Shown: positions 1-12,100, numbered from the stretch's first letter. The stretch: DNA of 64,000 bases from Sphingopyxis sp. OPL5 (GCF_003797775.2 NZ_CP060725.1:3342001-3406000), one strand, 5' to 3'. Numbers and translations: made by a program. The notes: a model not told the origin generated them from the sequence alone.

Positions 1-2841
<2,841 letters not shown>

Positions 2842-2937
2842 GAGACCGCTCCACCCCCCGACATTGACGGAAACAGCGGCGCAGCCGCCCGGCGAAGTTT
2901 CGCTGGCGGCGGATTATTGACGAAGGACAATGGGATA

Positions 2938-3414
2938 ATGGCAAGCGTTGAAAAGGTGCCGATGCTGGCAGAAGGCTATGAGAAGCTGAGCACGCAGCTC
3001 ACTGCGCTCAAAGCCGAGCGACCGCTGATCGTCGACGCGATCGAGGAAGCGCGCGCGCATGGCGACCTTTCGGAAAATGCCGAATATCACGCCGCGAAAG
3101 AGCGTCAGGGCCAGGTCGAAGCGACGATCGGCGATCTCGAAGACAAGCTTTCGCGCGCGCAGGTGATCGACCCGACGACGCTGTCGGGCGACCGGATCGT
3201 GTTCGGTGCGACCGTCACCCTCGCCGACGAGGACGACAAGCCGCTGCGTTACCAGATCGTCGGCCAGGCCGAAGCCGACGCCAAGGATGGCAAGATCAGC
3301 TATAATTCGCCGCTCGGCCGCGCGCTGATCGGCCGCCGCGTCGAGGACGAAATCGAGGTGACCGTTCCCGCCGGCGATAAATATTATGTGGTGACCAAGA
3401 TCGAATTCGTCTGA
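2938..3414 (+). CDS. greA: transcription elongation factor GreA
   Basis: Rescues backtracked RNA polymerase by stimulating cleavage of the 3' end of the transcript. 158 residues, the normal GreA length: an N-terminal coiled-coil hairpin with the acidic tip region ([18 protein letters not shown]) and a C-terminal FKBP-like domain ([21 protein letters not shown]). The ATG at 2938 was chosen over an in-frame TTG at 2917 because AAGGA (2922-2926) sits at normal ribosome-binding distance and the protein then begins [17 protein letters not shown], the form I know from sphingomonads. It lies about 100 bp after carB, a common alphaproteobacterial neighbour. Confidence 0.96.
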   Translation: MASVEKVPMLAEGYEKLSTQLTALKAERPLIVDAIEEARAHGDLSENAEYHAAKERQGQVEATIGDLEDKLSRAQVIDPTTLSGDRIVFGATVTLADEDDKPLRYQIVGQAEADAKDGKISYNSPLGRALIGRRVEDEIEVTVPAGDKYYVVTKIEFV

Positions 3415-3428
3415 CCGGCGCAGCGTCG

Positions 3429-4064
3429 ATGAACGCCGCCCGCACCCCCGTGATCACCGGCTATGCGGCGGCGTGCGTCATCGTCTTCGTCCTGCTCGCG
3501 ATCACCGGCTATGAGCATCGGGCTTTCATCGGCGCGGGCTTCATCCCCGGGCGGTTCGGCAGCGAGCTGATCGCGCCGCCGGGGACGATGCTGCCCTTTG
3601 CGCTGACGCCGCTGTCGTCGGCGTTCCTGCACGGCGGGGTGATGCACCTCGTCTTCAACATGATCATGCTGATCTTCATCGGCCGCCAGCTCGAGGCGCC
3701 GCTCGGGTCGTCGGCGACGGCGTTCCTGCTCGTCGCCGGGGCCTATGCCGGCGCGCTGGCGCAATGGATCGCCGACCCCGGATCGCTCGTTGTCGTGATC
3801 GGCGCGAGCGGGGCGATTTCGGCGCTGGTCGCGGTCTATGCGCTGATCTTCAGCCGCACGCGCACCGCGGCGATCGGGCCGATCCCCGGCCATTGGGTGC
3901 GCGCTTTGTGGCTCGCCGCGGCGTGGATCGGGCTGCAACTGCTCATCGGTTTCGCCGGCGGAGCGGGGCTGGGCAATATCGCGATCTGGGCGCATGTCGG
4001 CGGTTTCATCGCCGGGCTGCTGCTGGCGCGGCCCTTACTGCGCTGGCGGTTCAAGGGGAAATAG
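3429..4064 (+). CDS. rhomboid family intramembrane serine protease
   Basis: A polytopic inner-membrane protease expected to cleave transmembrane substrates within the bilayer. 211 residues with about six hydrophobic segments. Catalytic signatures are visible: HGGVMHLVFNM (residues 68-78, the His/Asn oxyanion region), GASG with the nucleophile Ser127, and AHVGGF with the base His189. The gene starts 14 bp after greA and is probably co-transcribed with it. The substrate cannot be deduced. A 23-bp perfect inverted repeat just after the stop probably ends transcription. Confidence 0.9.
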   Translation: MNAARTPVITGYAAACVIVFVLLAITGYEHRAFIGAGFIPGRFGSELIAPPGTMLPFALTPLSSAFLHGGVMHLVFNMIMLIFIGRQLEAPLGSSATAFLLVAGAYAGALAQWIADPGSLVVVIGASGAISALVAVYALIFSRTRTAAIGPIPGHWVRALWLAAAWIGLQLLIGFAGGAGLGNIAIWAHVGGFIAGLLLARPLLRWRFKGK

Positions 4065-4077
4065 CCTTTCTCCGTTC

Positions 4078-4139
4078 GTGTCGAGCGAAGTCGAGACACG
4101 CCAACACCGCGCTCGACGTGTCTCGACTTCGCTCGACAC
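4078..4139. repeat. 23-bp perfect inverted repeat, convergent terminator-like
   Basis: Arms 4078-4100 and 4117-4139 are exact reverse complements separated by 16 bases. The element lies between the converging rhomboid and Nudix genes, so it could stop transcription from both sides. The arm (core GTCGAGCGAAGTCGAGACAC) looks like a dispersed intergenic palindrome rather than a gene-specific terminator, as there is no T-run. Confidence 0.8.
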
Positions 4140-4148
4140 CAACGGGAC

Positions 4149-4697
4149 TCAGATGTGCGCCAATAGGCCTCCGACCAGCAGCATCGCCACGCGCACGTCG
4201 ATGCCGCAACCCTCGGCGCGTTTTGCCGCAATGAAATCCTCGATGCCGTTCAGCGGCACCCGGTGGACGATGATATCCTCGCTATCGACCCCGCCGCCTT
4301 CTCCGACCTTTGTCAGCCCCGTGGCGACGAGCAGGGTGAAGCTCTCGCTGACCATGCCCGGCGAGCTGAAAAACTCGCCGACCGTGCGCCACTTCGCGGC
4401 GGCATAGCCGGTCTCTTCGTCCAGTTCCCGCGCGGCCGCGATTTCCGACGCTTCTCCCGCATGGTCGTCGCCGACGAGCCCCGCGGGCAGTTCGATGCAA
4501 TTCTTGCCCATCGGCACCCGATATTGCTCGACGAGGATGATGTGCCGCCCGTCGGCGGCCTCGTCGATCGCCAGGATCACCGCGGCGTGGATGCCGCGCG
4601 AGCGCGAGACATATTCCCATGTCCCCTGCTGCTTGACCGTGACGAAGCGGCCCTCCCACTGTGTTTCGATGGGGGTGTCGGGGGCGGGGCGGGCCAT
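4149..4697 (-). CDS. Nudix hydrolase, probable ADP-ribose/nucleotide-sugar pyrophosphatase
   Basis: A Mg2+-dependent hydrolase of nucleoside diphosphates linked to another moiety. 182 residues. The complete Nudix box GX5EX7REUXEEXGU spans residues 76-98 (G76, E82, R90-E91, E94-E95, G97). Upstream VEQYRVPMGKNCIELPAG is typical of the ADP-ribose pyrophosphatase branch (EQYR and the ELPAG turn). It is the last gene of a minus-strand run, 12 bp downstream of the TPM-domain gene that starts at 5396. The exact substrate is not determined by what can be seen. Confidence 0.88.
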   Translation of the reverse strand: MARPAPDTPIETQWEGRFVTVKQQGTWEYVSRSRGIHAAVILAIDEAADGRHIILVEQYRVPMGKNCIELPAGLVGDDHAGEASEIAAARELDEETGYAAAKWRTVGEFFSSPGMVSESFTLLVATGLTKVGEGGGVDSEDIIVHRVPLNGIEDFIAAKRAEGCGIDVRVAMLLVGGLLAHI

Positions 4698-4709
4698 TGT
4701 CTGTCCTTC

Positions 4710-5396
4710 TTAAAGTTCGATCAGCCGATCGGGCAGTTCGTTCGGGTTTTCGCTGCCGCGCGGGAAATGCTCGGCGAGCACCACGCCCATCTGGCGTACC
4801 GCCTCGGCCATGCCTTCGCCGGGGCGGCCGGCGCGGACATGGTCGATCAGCGCCGCCATCGCGTCGCCCCAGACATCGGGTGAAACCTTCGCCGCAATCG
4901 CCTCGTCGGCGACGATGTCGGCGCGATGTTCCTTCAGGCTGACGTAAAGCAGGATGCCGGTGCGGCCGAGCGTTTTGGCCTCGGTGCCGACCTTGAACAG
5001 GTCGATCGCGCGGGCGCGCACCCGTGCGGCCAGAATCGCGCGCGGGGTCAGCCACAGGCGCAGCGGGCGCCACAGCAAAATCAGCCACATGCCGATCCAT
5101 TTGAGCACGCCGATCAAGATCACCGTACCAAGCCATTGATTGGCGGTTAGCTCATAGCCCCAGCCGCCGGTCAGCCGGTCATAGAGGGTGCGATAGAAAT
5201 CGGGGAACAGCGCGATCACCGACATCGCGACGAAGGCGACGATGCTCGCCCAGACGAGCGCGACATCGTCATAATCGTTCGTCTGCGCCGCGATCACCGT
5301 GACGAGCTCGCCGCTGGGATGCGCTTCCGCCGCGGCGACCGCGGTCGTGACGATGTCGTGGTCGGCTTCGCTCACATGGCTGACTTTGCGTGGCAT
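4710..5396 (-). CDS. TPM-domain membrane protein (short form)
   Basis: 228 residues, starting MPRKVSHVSEADHDIV. The ATG at 5396 is preferred: GGAG precedes it, and the frame further upstream is an arginine-rich shadow of the Gly-rich end of the neighbouring gene. An N-terminal TPM-like portion (AVAAAEAHPSGELVTVIA) is followed by two membrane segments (VALVWASIVAFVAMSVIALF; LGTVILIGVLKWIGMWLILL) and then the remaining TPM-like part with a KTLGRTGILLYVSLKEHRADIV block. It is the last of three TPM-type genes following lemA. Function is unknown; TPM proteins have been linked to photosystem II repair in plants, and the bacterial role is obscure. Confidence 0.8.
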   Translation of the reverse strand: MPRKVSHVSEADHDIVTTAVAAAEAHPSGELVTVIAAQTNDYDDVALVWASIVAFVAMSVIALFPDFYRTLYDRLTGGWGYELTANQWLGTVILIGVLKWIGMWLILLWRPLRLWLTPRAILAARVRARAIDLFKVGTEAKTLGRTGILLYVSLKEHRADIVADEAIAAKVSPDVWGDAMAALIDHVRAGRPGEGMAEAVRQMGVVLAEHFPRGSENPNELPDRLIEL

Positions 5397-5407
5397 TGTC
5401 CCTGCTC

Positions 5408-6220
5408 CTACCAGCCGCCCGAGGCGCCGCCGCCGCCGAAGCTGCCGCCGCCGCCCGAAAAGCCGCCGCCACCGCCCCAACTCGAACCGCCGCCACCGCC
5501 CCACGATGATCCGCCGCTGCCGCCGCCCCAGTCATTGTCGCCCCAGATGATGATCGGGGCGCCCCACGGGCTGTTCTTGCGCCGCCGTTTCTTGCCGCGC
5601 CGACCGAGGCTCGACAGCATCGGCAGGATGAAGAAGAAAAAGACGATGAAGCCGACGAAGATCAGCCCGCCGATGTCGCCGTCGTCGGCGCGGTCGCGCT
5701 CGGCGGCGTCGGCCGCGGCAGCGCGCGCCGCGGCTTCCTCGGGGGTCAACTGGATCTGCTCGGCGATCGCGTTGACGCCGGCCTGGATGCCGCCGGGCAT
5801 GTCGCCCGCCTTGAACAGCGGGGTCACGGTATCGCGGATGATCCGCCCCGACATCGCGTCGGTCAACACGGGTTCGAGGCCGTAACCGACCGAAATGTTC
5901 ATCCGCCGCTCGTTCGGTGCGATCAGGAAGACGACCCCGTCGTCCTTCGCCTCGTCGCCGATCTTCCAGTCGCGGCCAAGCTTGTAGCCGTAATCGGCGA
6001 TGTCGTTGCCTTCGAGGTCCTTGACCGTCGCGACGACGAACTGGTGCCCGGTCTTGGTCTCCAGCGCTTCGAGCTGCGCATCGAGCGCGGCTTCCTCGGC
6101 GGGCGGGATGATGCCGGCCTGGTCGACGACGCGGCCGGTGAGCTTGGGGAAGGTCTGCGCGCTCGCGGGTGCGGCGAGCAGCGACAGGCCCAGCGCCCAG
6201 CCGAGCATTATGGTCTTCAT
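5408..6220 (-). CDS. TPM-domain (YgcG family) secreted/membrane protein with Gly-rich tail
   Basis: 270 residues. A signal peptide (MKTIMLGWALGLSLLAAPASAQ) is followed by a TPM domain of about 130 residues (LTGRVVDQAGIIPPAEEAALDAQL ... NERRMNISVGYGLEPVLTDAMSGRII), an acidic linker, one strongly hydrophobic segment (GGLIFVGFIVFFFFILPML), a basic cluster (RRGKKRRRK) and a C-terminal tail of Gly/Ser/Trp repeats. This is the usual YgcG-like architecture, with the TPM domain outside the membrane and a glycine-rich tail. It overlaps the upstream TPM lipoprotein gene by 4 bp, so the two are translationally coupled. The TPM family has acid phosphatase activity in some plant members; the bacterial activity is not established. 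Confidence 0.85.
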   Translation of the reverse strand: MKTIMLGWALGLSLLAAPASAQTFPKLTGRVVDQAGIIPPAEEAALDAQLEALETKTGHQFVVATVKDLEGNDIADYGYKLGRDWKIGDEAKDDGVVFLIAPNERRMNISVGYGLEPVLTDAMSGRIIRDTVTPLFKAGDMPGGIQAGVNAIAEQIQLTPEEAAARAAAADAAERDRADDGDIGGLIFVGFIVFFFFILPMLSSLGRRGKKRRRKNSPWGAPIIIWGDNDWGGGSGGSSWGGGGGSSWGGGGGFSGGGGSFGGGGASGGW

Positions 6221-6768
6221 GATGCGTCTCCGGTCTGCGCGGCGATGGCGTCGATGCCGGTGGCGAGGCCACGCCCGTAACGAATGCGCCCGCCGCGCTG
6301 ATCCGCAAATGTCCGCGTCATATCGTCGACGATCTTTTGCGCTTCCTTATCGGTCAAATCTGCCTCCGCAGCTGTCCCTGTCGCAATTCGCACTCGGCGT
6401 TCGTTCGGTGCGAGCACGATTAGAATGTCGTTATCGCCGATTTCGCCCTTCGCCGCCGAGCGATTTCCCAAGCAGCGCGCCACCAACTCAATGCTCTGAC
6501 CCTTGAGATCAGGAAGTATCGCCACGTTGACTAGACGCCTCCGACCCCGTTCATTTTTCAACTGGGCGCCCAATATTAGCTCATATTCACCCTTATCGAG
6601 AAACTTGGCCGGATCGTTTATCCCGTTGATATCACCGATATCAGCTACCCTTTCACAGGCAGGGTCGTGGGCTGCAGGTGGTTCTCCGGCTGCGCCGACG
6701 GGCGCCTCCTTGCACCCGCCCGCGACCAGAAGGATCGCGAGCGGGACGGCAAGGATGGTGCGGTCCAC
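6217..6768 (-). CDS. TPM-domain lipoprotein
   Basis: 183 residues. A short lipoprotein signal ends in AGGC (Cys19), and the rest is a TPM-like domain without membrane segment or Gly-rich tail (NDPAKFLDKGEYELILGAQL ... IVLAPNERRVRIATGTAAEADLTDKEAQKIVDDMTRTF). The NERRVRI block matches NERRMNI of the next gene, which supports a shared fold. It starts 2 bp before the lemA stop and overlaps the following gene by 4 bp. The middle of the gene is visibly A+T richer than its neighbours (29 of 60 bases G+C on 6541-6600), unlike the roughly 65% elsewhere in the operon. Confidence 0.78.
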   Translation of the reverse strand: MDRTILAVPLAILLVAGGCKEAPVGAAGEPPAAHDPACERVADIGDINGINDPAKFLDKGEYELILGAQLKNERGRRRLVNVAILPDLKGQSIELVARCLGNRSAAKGEIGDNDILIVLAPNERRVRIATGTAAEADLTDKEAQKIVDDMTRTFADQRGGRIRYGRGLATGIDAIAAQTGDAS

Positions 6769-6770
6769 GC

Positions 6771-7367
6771 TTATTGCCCGAAATCGACCTTCGGCGCGAC
6801 GTTCGCGTTGGGGGTGATCGCCTTGTACGGCGTCATCGGCTGCGCGCCATGGACGATCTTGGCGCCGATGATGTCGGGGAAGGTGCGGATCGTCGTATTA
6901 TAATCCTGCACCGCGGCATTATAGTCCTGAACCGTCACATTGATGCGGTTCTCGGTGCCCTCCAGCTGGGTCATCAGGTCGGCAAAGCGCGCCTGGCTCT
7001 TGAGGTCGGGATAGGCTTCGACGGTCGCGAGCAGGCGGCCGAGCGTGCTCGACACATTGCCCTGCGCCTGCTGGAAGGCCTGCACCTTCGCGGGGTCATT
7101 AAGGTCGTCGGTCGACAGCTTGACCTGCGTTGCCGAGGCACGCGCCTGGATCACGCCCTCGAGCGTCGATTGTTCGATTTTCGATGCACCCTTGGCGGTT
7201 TCGACGAGATTGGGGATCAGGTCGGCGCGGCGCTGATAGGCCGCCTCGACATTCGCCCACTTCGCCTTCGCGGCTTCTTCCTTGGTCGGAACGCTGTTGA
7301 TGCCGCAGGCGGACAGCGACATCGCCGCAACCGGCACGATCAACCAACGGGCAGAACGATAGGACAT
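6771..7367 (-). CDS. lemA: LemA family lipoprotein
   Basis: 198 residues from the ATG at 7367, which has a GGAGGGAG ribosome-binding site just upstream. The signal ends in a lipobox LSAC (Cys21). The body is the alpha-helical LemA domain (AYQRRADLIPNLVETAKG ... YPDLKSQARFADLMTQLEGTENRI ... VQDYNAAVQDYNTTIRTFP). LemA proteins are exported coiled bundles of uncertain function, almost always encoded with TPM proteins, as here where three follow. A clear promoter lies upstream. The family is certain, the biological role unknown. Confidence 0.93.
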   Translation of the reverse strand: MSYRSARWLIVPVAAMSLSACGINSVPTKEEAAKAKWANVEAAYQRRADLIPNLVETAKGASKIEQSTLEGVIQARASATQVKLSTDDLNDPAKVQAFQQAQGNVSSTLGRLLATVEAYPDLKSQARFADLMTQLEGTENRINVTVQDYNAAVQDYNTTIRTFPDIIGAKIVHGAQPMTPYKAITPNANVAPKVDFGQ

Positions 7368-7410
7368 GGTAACAAGCTCCCTCCGGCGGCGTTTTGCCGC
7401 AACAATACAG

Positions 7411-7439
7411 TACATAGGATGGCGCTTGCCTTTGTGCAA
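7411..7439 (-). promoter_or_regulatory. sigma70-type promoter for the lemA-TPM operon
   Basis: Read on the minus strand: TTGCAC (7439-7434), a 17-bp spacer, then TATGTA (7416-7411), about 45 bp upstream of the lemA ATG. Spacing is ideal and both hexamers match the consensus at four or five positions. mscL is divergent on the other side. Confidence 0.6.
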
Positions 7440-7489
7440 TCCGCGCGGCAGGTTCGGCGCTCGGGACCAACCACTCGGGGAGCAGCAAG

Positions 7490-7906
7490 ATGTTGGGAGA
7501 ATTCAGGGAATTTATCGCCAAGGGCAATGTCATGGACCTTGCTGTGGGTGTCATCATCGGCGGCGCTTTCGCCACGATCACCGGATCGCTGACCGCGGAC
7601 CTCATCATGCCGCTGGTCGGCTGGATATTCGGCGGGGTCGATTTTTCGAGCAAGTTCATCCTGCTTGGCAGCATTCCCGATGGCATCGCCGCGACCGACT
7701 ATGCCGCGCTCAAAAAGGCCGGCGTTGCGATGATCGGCTATGGCGCCTTCATCACCGCGGTGATCAACTTCCTGATCCTGGCGTTCATCATCTTCCTGCT
7801 CGTCAAATGGGTGAACAAGGTGTTGCGCCGCGGCCCCGATGCACCGGCGGGGCCGACCGAGGTCGATATCCTCACTGAAATTCGCGACGAGCTGCGCAAG
7901 AAATAA
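7490..7906 (+). CDS. mscL: large-conductance mechanosensitive channel MscL
   Basis: An inner-membrane homopentameric channel that opens under high membrane tension and releases solutes during hypo-osmotic shock. 138 residues, the typical length. Recognised by the N-terminal amphipathic helix and pore helix (EFREFIAKGNVMDLAVGVII, GGAFATITGSLTADLIMP), a periplasmic loop, TM2 (FITAVINFLILAFIIFLLVKWVN) and a C-terminal charged helix (PTEVDILTEIRDELRKK). Preceded by GGGGAGCA. It is monocistronic: lemA is divergent and a strong hairpin follows. Confidence 0.97.
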   Translation: MLGEFREFIAKGNVMDLAVGVIIGGAFATITGSLTADLIMPLVGWIFGGVDFSSKFILLGSIPDGIAATDYAALKKAGVAMIGYGAFITAVINFLILAFIIFLLVKWVNKVLRRGPDAPAGPTEVDILTEIRDELRKK

Positions 7907-7930
7907 TTTTCCACCGTTTTTCAAGGCTTC

Positions 7931-7963
7931 GCCCGTCCGCGCCCTTTCCAAGCGCGGGCGGGC
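7931..7963 (+). terminator. hairpin terminator after mscL
   Basis: An 11-bp stem (GCCCGTCCGCG at 7931-7941 with CGCGGGCGGGC at 7953-7963, one G-U pair) closes an 11-base loop and is followed by TTCCTAT. It separates mscL from the tmRNA gene. Confidence 0.7.
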
Positions 7964-7977
7964 TTCCTATATGCACG

Positions 7978-8245
7978 CTGTCGGTTTCGGCCGACTATGG
8001 TGATAAATGGTGCCGTGTAATAGACACAGCGGACCCGGGGGCAGTACCCGGCGGCTCCACCACAAACCCGACGATCCGCAAGGAAGATCGGGTTTCTGAC
8101 GGGGCCGAACTAGGATCGACGTGTGTTCAAAGACGGTGTTTTTGCCCGGGCTGAGTAACCCGTTCAAGGCTCAAAACCAATAGGTGCTAACGATAACGAA
8201 GCACTCGCTCTGGCTGCGTAACCGATAAGCCTCACGGCCTAAGGT
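7978..8245 (+). ncRNA. ssrA: circularly permuted two-piece tmRNA
   Basis: Rescues stalled ribosomes by trans-translation. The gene is permuted: the acceptor piece comes first and ends in an encoded ACCA (8059-8062), and the coding piece starts at 8101. The two ends pair as a tRNA-Ala-like acceptor stem: GGGGCCG (8101-8107) with CGGCTCC (8052-8058), seven pairs with a G-U at the third position, the alanine identity pair. A T-arm (CCGGG 8035-8039, seven-base loop, CCCGG 8047-8051) precedes the 3' strand. The 38-nt spacer 8063-8100, removed on maturation, folds as an 8-bp hairpin (8064-8071 with 8088-8095). The outer ends, 7978 and 8245, are estimates. This permutation is characteristic of alphaproteobacteria. 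Confidence 0.95.
8186..8221 (+). other. ssrA: tmRNA proteolysis-tag reading frame
   Basis: Within the coding piece, GCT AAC GAT AAC GAA GCA CTC GCT CTG GCT GCG TAA encodes ANDNEALALAA followed by a stop. The AND(N) start and ALAA end match SsrA degradation tags recognised by SspB and ClpXP. The resume codon is taken as GCT at 8186; whether one earlier codon is also read cannot be settled by eye. Confidence 0.9.
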
Positions 8246-8342
8246 TATTCAAATAGAACGCGGTTCGGACCGAACCGGGCAACAGAATCGGATACCAGCG
8301 GCTGGGGACGAGCCGGGCAACAGAATCGTCCCACCTTTCCCC

Positions 8343-9176
8343 TCAGAATGATATTCCCGGTCGCAGGACGAGCTGGAAGATGGCGAGCAGTGCGACCAGC
8401 GCCGCGAGTGGCCCGGCGATGGTCGGTGCGGCAGGCAAAGGCCTGGCTTCGCGCCGAAAACCCAGCCCGATCGTCAGCCAGCCCAAGCCGATGATGTGGA
8501 CGACGAGCGGGATCAACACCACTTCGACCGGCTCGCGCGGCACACGGAACGGGATGACCAGGATGGTTGCCAGCGCCAGTGTCGCCAGCAGTTGCCATAG
8601 CGTGTTCCGGCCTGCTTTGGCGGCGGGATAGCGTCGCGCGAGCAAAAGTCCCGCCGCGAACATCGCACTCACCGCCGACATGAACAGCGGCCCTTTCTCG
8701 GGCGATCCGGCGCCAAGATAGGCCAGCGCGCGCCCGACGTCGTTGCCGGGCAGCCAACTGCCCACGGCCCATTGGCTGAGCGACTGGAACAGACCCTGAA
8801 ACGCCATCCAGAAAGCGAAGAGCCGCCATGTTGGGCGCGCGGGCGAAATTCGCCCCGCGAGCCACAGGAAGAGCAATCCGCTGAGCAGGGTCGCGACCGC
8901 GCCGCCGCCCTGCAGCAGTTCGGCAACCGGCGCGTCGCCGGACCAGTCATGGTCGTTGTGGTAGAGGATCGGGTCGAGTCCCGGCACCAGTGCCTTGGGC
9001 AGGACGAGTCCGAGTTCCTGCACGAGGAAGGTCAGGCTGAACGCCAGCGCACAGAGCAGCACCGAGGCGACGAAACTGCGGGCGTCGATGCGCGGCCCGC
9101 CGCCGCCGAGCCGCGCGATGCCGATGACCAGGGGCAGCAGGCCGATCGCGGCGACCAGCCACAGGAGGATCGTCAC
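8343..9176 (-). CDS. polytopic membrane protein of unknown function, partner of DUF2339 protein
   Basis: 277 residues with about seven or eight hydrophobic segments and a possible N-terminal signal anchor (MTILLWLVAAIGLLPLVIGIA). No catalytic motif is recognised. Between the segments, one extra-membrane loop contains GLDPILYHNDHDWSGDAPVAELLQ, with His and Asp residues that could bind metal, but this is speculation. It overlaps the end of the DUF2339 gene by 4 bp, so the two are translationally coupled and probably act together in the envelope. The tmRNA gene ends about 100 bp downstream on the other strand. Confidence 0.75.
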   Translation of the reverse strand: MTILLWLVAAIGLLPLVIGIARLGGGGPRIDARSFVASVLLCALAFSLTFLVQELGLVLPKALVPGLDPILYHNDHDWSGDAPVAELLQGGGAVATLLSGLLFLWLAGRISPARPTWRLFAFWMAFQGLFQSLSQWAVGSWLPGNDVGRALAYLGAGSPEKGPLFMSAVSAMFAAGLLLARRYPAAKAGRNTLWQLLATLALATILVIPFRVPREPVEVVLIPLVVHIIGLGWLTIGLGFRREARPLPAAPTIAGPLAALVALLAIFQLVLRPGISF

Positions 9177-12100
9177 GCCGCCTTCCCGTCATCCTCCGCC
9201 GCCGGGCGCGCAAGCTGGCGGCTGTACAACCAGCCGATGCCGATCAGGCTGAAGCCCAGCACCACGAACGACCCGATGCGCAGCAGCCCTTCGAGCCCCG
9301 AGGCGTCGAACAGGAACACCTTGCCCACTGCGCCGAGCATCAGGATCAGCGAGGCGATGCGCCAGTCGTGGCGACCCTTGCGGATGCCCCAGAGCAGGAA
9401 ACCGATCGCGAGTCCGAGGATCAGGATCGATCGCAGGATATTCTCGGTCGCGGTCACCCCCGGTTCGATCAGCAGCGCGGGGTGGAAGAGGTGGCGGAGC
9501 GTCGCCCAGGCAAAGCCCGCGACGAACAGCATCGTGATGAGCTGGACCGCGCGTCCGTATATCGCGGGCGCGCCGGGGAACAGCCGGCCGATGAGCGTGA
9601 ACCCCAGCCAGGGCAGCAGGAATAGCGGGACCAGCCAATTGGCGACCGGCCAGCCGCCGACCGCTTGGTCGGCCCACAAGGGATTGTGGAGCATCAGTCC
9701 GTACCAGACCGCATGCGCGGTCCCGGCAAGGACTAGCGGACGGGCGAGGCCGATCCAGCGCCGTGTCATCGCGAGCCAGCCGCCGCCGATCAGCAACGCC
9801 TCCCAGACGAGCCGCTGGCCGACCCCGGTGGCGACGAAATCGCTCCCGAACGCCGACGCGAAACCGAGACGATAGAGGCAATGGACCCCGATCCCGCCGA
9901 CGACGCCGGCGGTCGCGAGTCCAGTGAGCAGCAGCCAGCGCGGCAGGTGTTCGCGGATCAGCCATAGCGGCGCGGCGAACAGCGCGGCGGGAACCAGCAG
10001 GCGCAGCAGCAACTGGTCGACCGCGAGCATGGGGCTGTCGAGCAACATCGGCTGGCCGGCGATCGACATCAGCGCCTCGACCGCCCACGCCGCGACCGGT
10101 AGCGCCGCCCAGGCGAGGCTGAGCGCGGCAAGGCTCGCCGCCGCGCCGTCGACGCGCGGCAAGGCGATGCGCCTCGCCGCGAGCAACACCGCCGCGCCGC
10201 CGATTGCGGGAACGAGCATCAGATACGCGCCGGGGATGACCTGCGCGAAGGCACCATAGGCGAGCAGCGCCGCCGCGACCTGACCCGCGCGCCGGATGAT
10301 CGGCCTGTCCGACCATCGGGCATAGGCGAGGCCGGCCAACGCCAGCCCGGCCCAGCGCAGGACCTCGGTCGCGCCGACCGCCGCGTCGCTGCCATAGAGC
10401 CGGGTCCATTGCGCGACCAGATGCGGTCCGGTGCCGGCGAGCAGCAACACCGCGAGCTGGGCATAGATGAGCGAGAGCAATTCGACCGGGTGCGATGCAC
10501 GCCGCCGCGCGAGCGCGAACAGCGTCATCGCCACGCCGCCCATCGCCAGCGGCAGGCTCCAGCCCGGAACGACCTGCGCGAGCGTGCCGTAGGTGAGCGC
10601 GCCGGCGATCGTCAGCGCGGCGAAGCGCAGGATCGGCTGGCCGGCCCTTGCCGCGAACAGCGCCAGCAGCGCCGTCATGCCCGCCCAGCGGATCACATCG
10701 GTCGTGCTAACAACGGCGTCGCTGCCGAACAGGCGGCTCCACTGCGCGACCAGATTGGGGCCGGTCGCAGCGAGCAGCATCAGCGCGAGCAGGCCGAAGC
10801 CCGCCGACAGGAGTTCGACCGGCAGCGACGCGCCGCGCCGTGCGAGCAGGAACAGCCCGACGGTCACAGCACCCATCGCGAGCGTCAGGCTCCAGCCCGG
10901 GACGATCTGTGCGAGCATGCCGTAGGCCAGCCCGCCCGCGATCGCGAGCGACGCCGCGCGGAAAAAGCGATCCTCGGCCTTGCCCGCGAACAACGCGAGC
11001 AAGGCGGCGAGGCCAGCCCAGCGCAGCAGCGCCTGCGTGGCGAACCCGTCACCCGCGCCGATGACGAGGCGCGGCAGTTCGACGAGCGCGAGCGGGGTCG
11101 CGACCAGCGACACCAGCGCGGCGCCGACGAAGGCGGCGGCGATCGGTTCGATCCGCCGATCCTTTGCCGTTTTGCCGAAAAAGAGCAGCGCCGCTGCGAC
11201 ACCGCCGATAGCGAAGGGCGCCATCCAGTGCGGCAGGACGAGCAGGATCGCGAGCGCGAGCAGGATGCCGCCGGTGGCGGTCAGCCAGGCGAAGCGGGTG
11301 TCCGCGGCGCGATCCTCGACCTTCCACCCGCGCGCAATGCCCGCGCCGGCGAGCAGCACGCCGCCGAGCGCGACGAGCGCCAGCGTCGCGTCGGCGATAT
11401 GCCAGAAATGATATTTGGCGAGCGGCACCGCCGCGAGTAGCAGCCCGCACAGTTCGAGCGTGCGGCGCAGCGTCTTCGGCACGCTCCACAGCCGCGCGAG
11501 CAGCGGCAGCGCATGGATCGCCGCGAGCGCCAGCCCGATCAGCGTGAACCAGTAGGCGCTCGGATCGGGCCACACGGCGAGCAGCATCACCGACAGCGCG
11601 AGGCTGATCGACGGCACGATCGCGAAGTCCTTTTCACGCCAGGCGAGCCACTGGCCTGCCGCCGCGAGCAGCGCGAACAGCCCCCAGTGGAGCGGCGCGA
11701 AGCCGCCATAGCCGACGAGCAGCGCGAGCTGCAGCGCGCCGACGATCGCCGACCCGGCACGGAGCACCGCCGCGCGCGGGCCGTCGAACGCCAGCATCGG
11801 CAGCGCGAGGGCGAGCAGCAGCACGAAGCCGCCGATCGAGAGCGACCCGAGCGTGTCGAGCGCGCTCGTTGCGAGGACCATCCACAGGCTCCACCCCACG
11901 CCGCCGACAAGTGCGGCGAGCGCGAGCCAGGGCCAGCGCTTCATCCGCGACACGCCCGTGAGGCCCGCGATGGTGAGGCCGAGATAGACCGCGAGCAGCG
12001 GCACATTGGGCTGCATCGCGCCGACCAGCGCCGGCGCGGCAAGGCCCCCCGCGAGCCCGAGCAGCGCGCTCGGTGGCCCGAAGCGCAAGGACAGGCCGAG

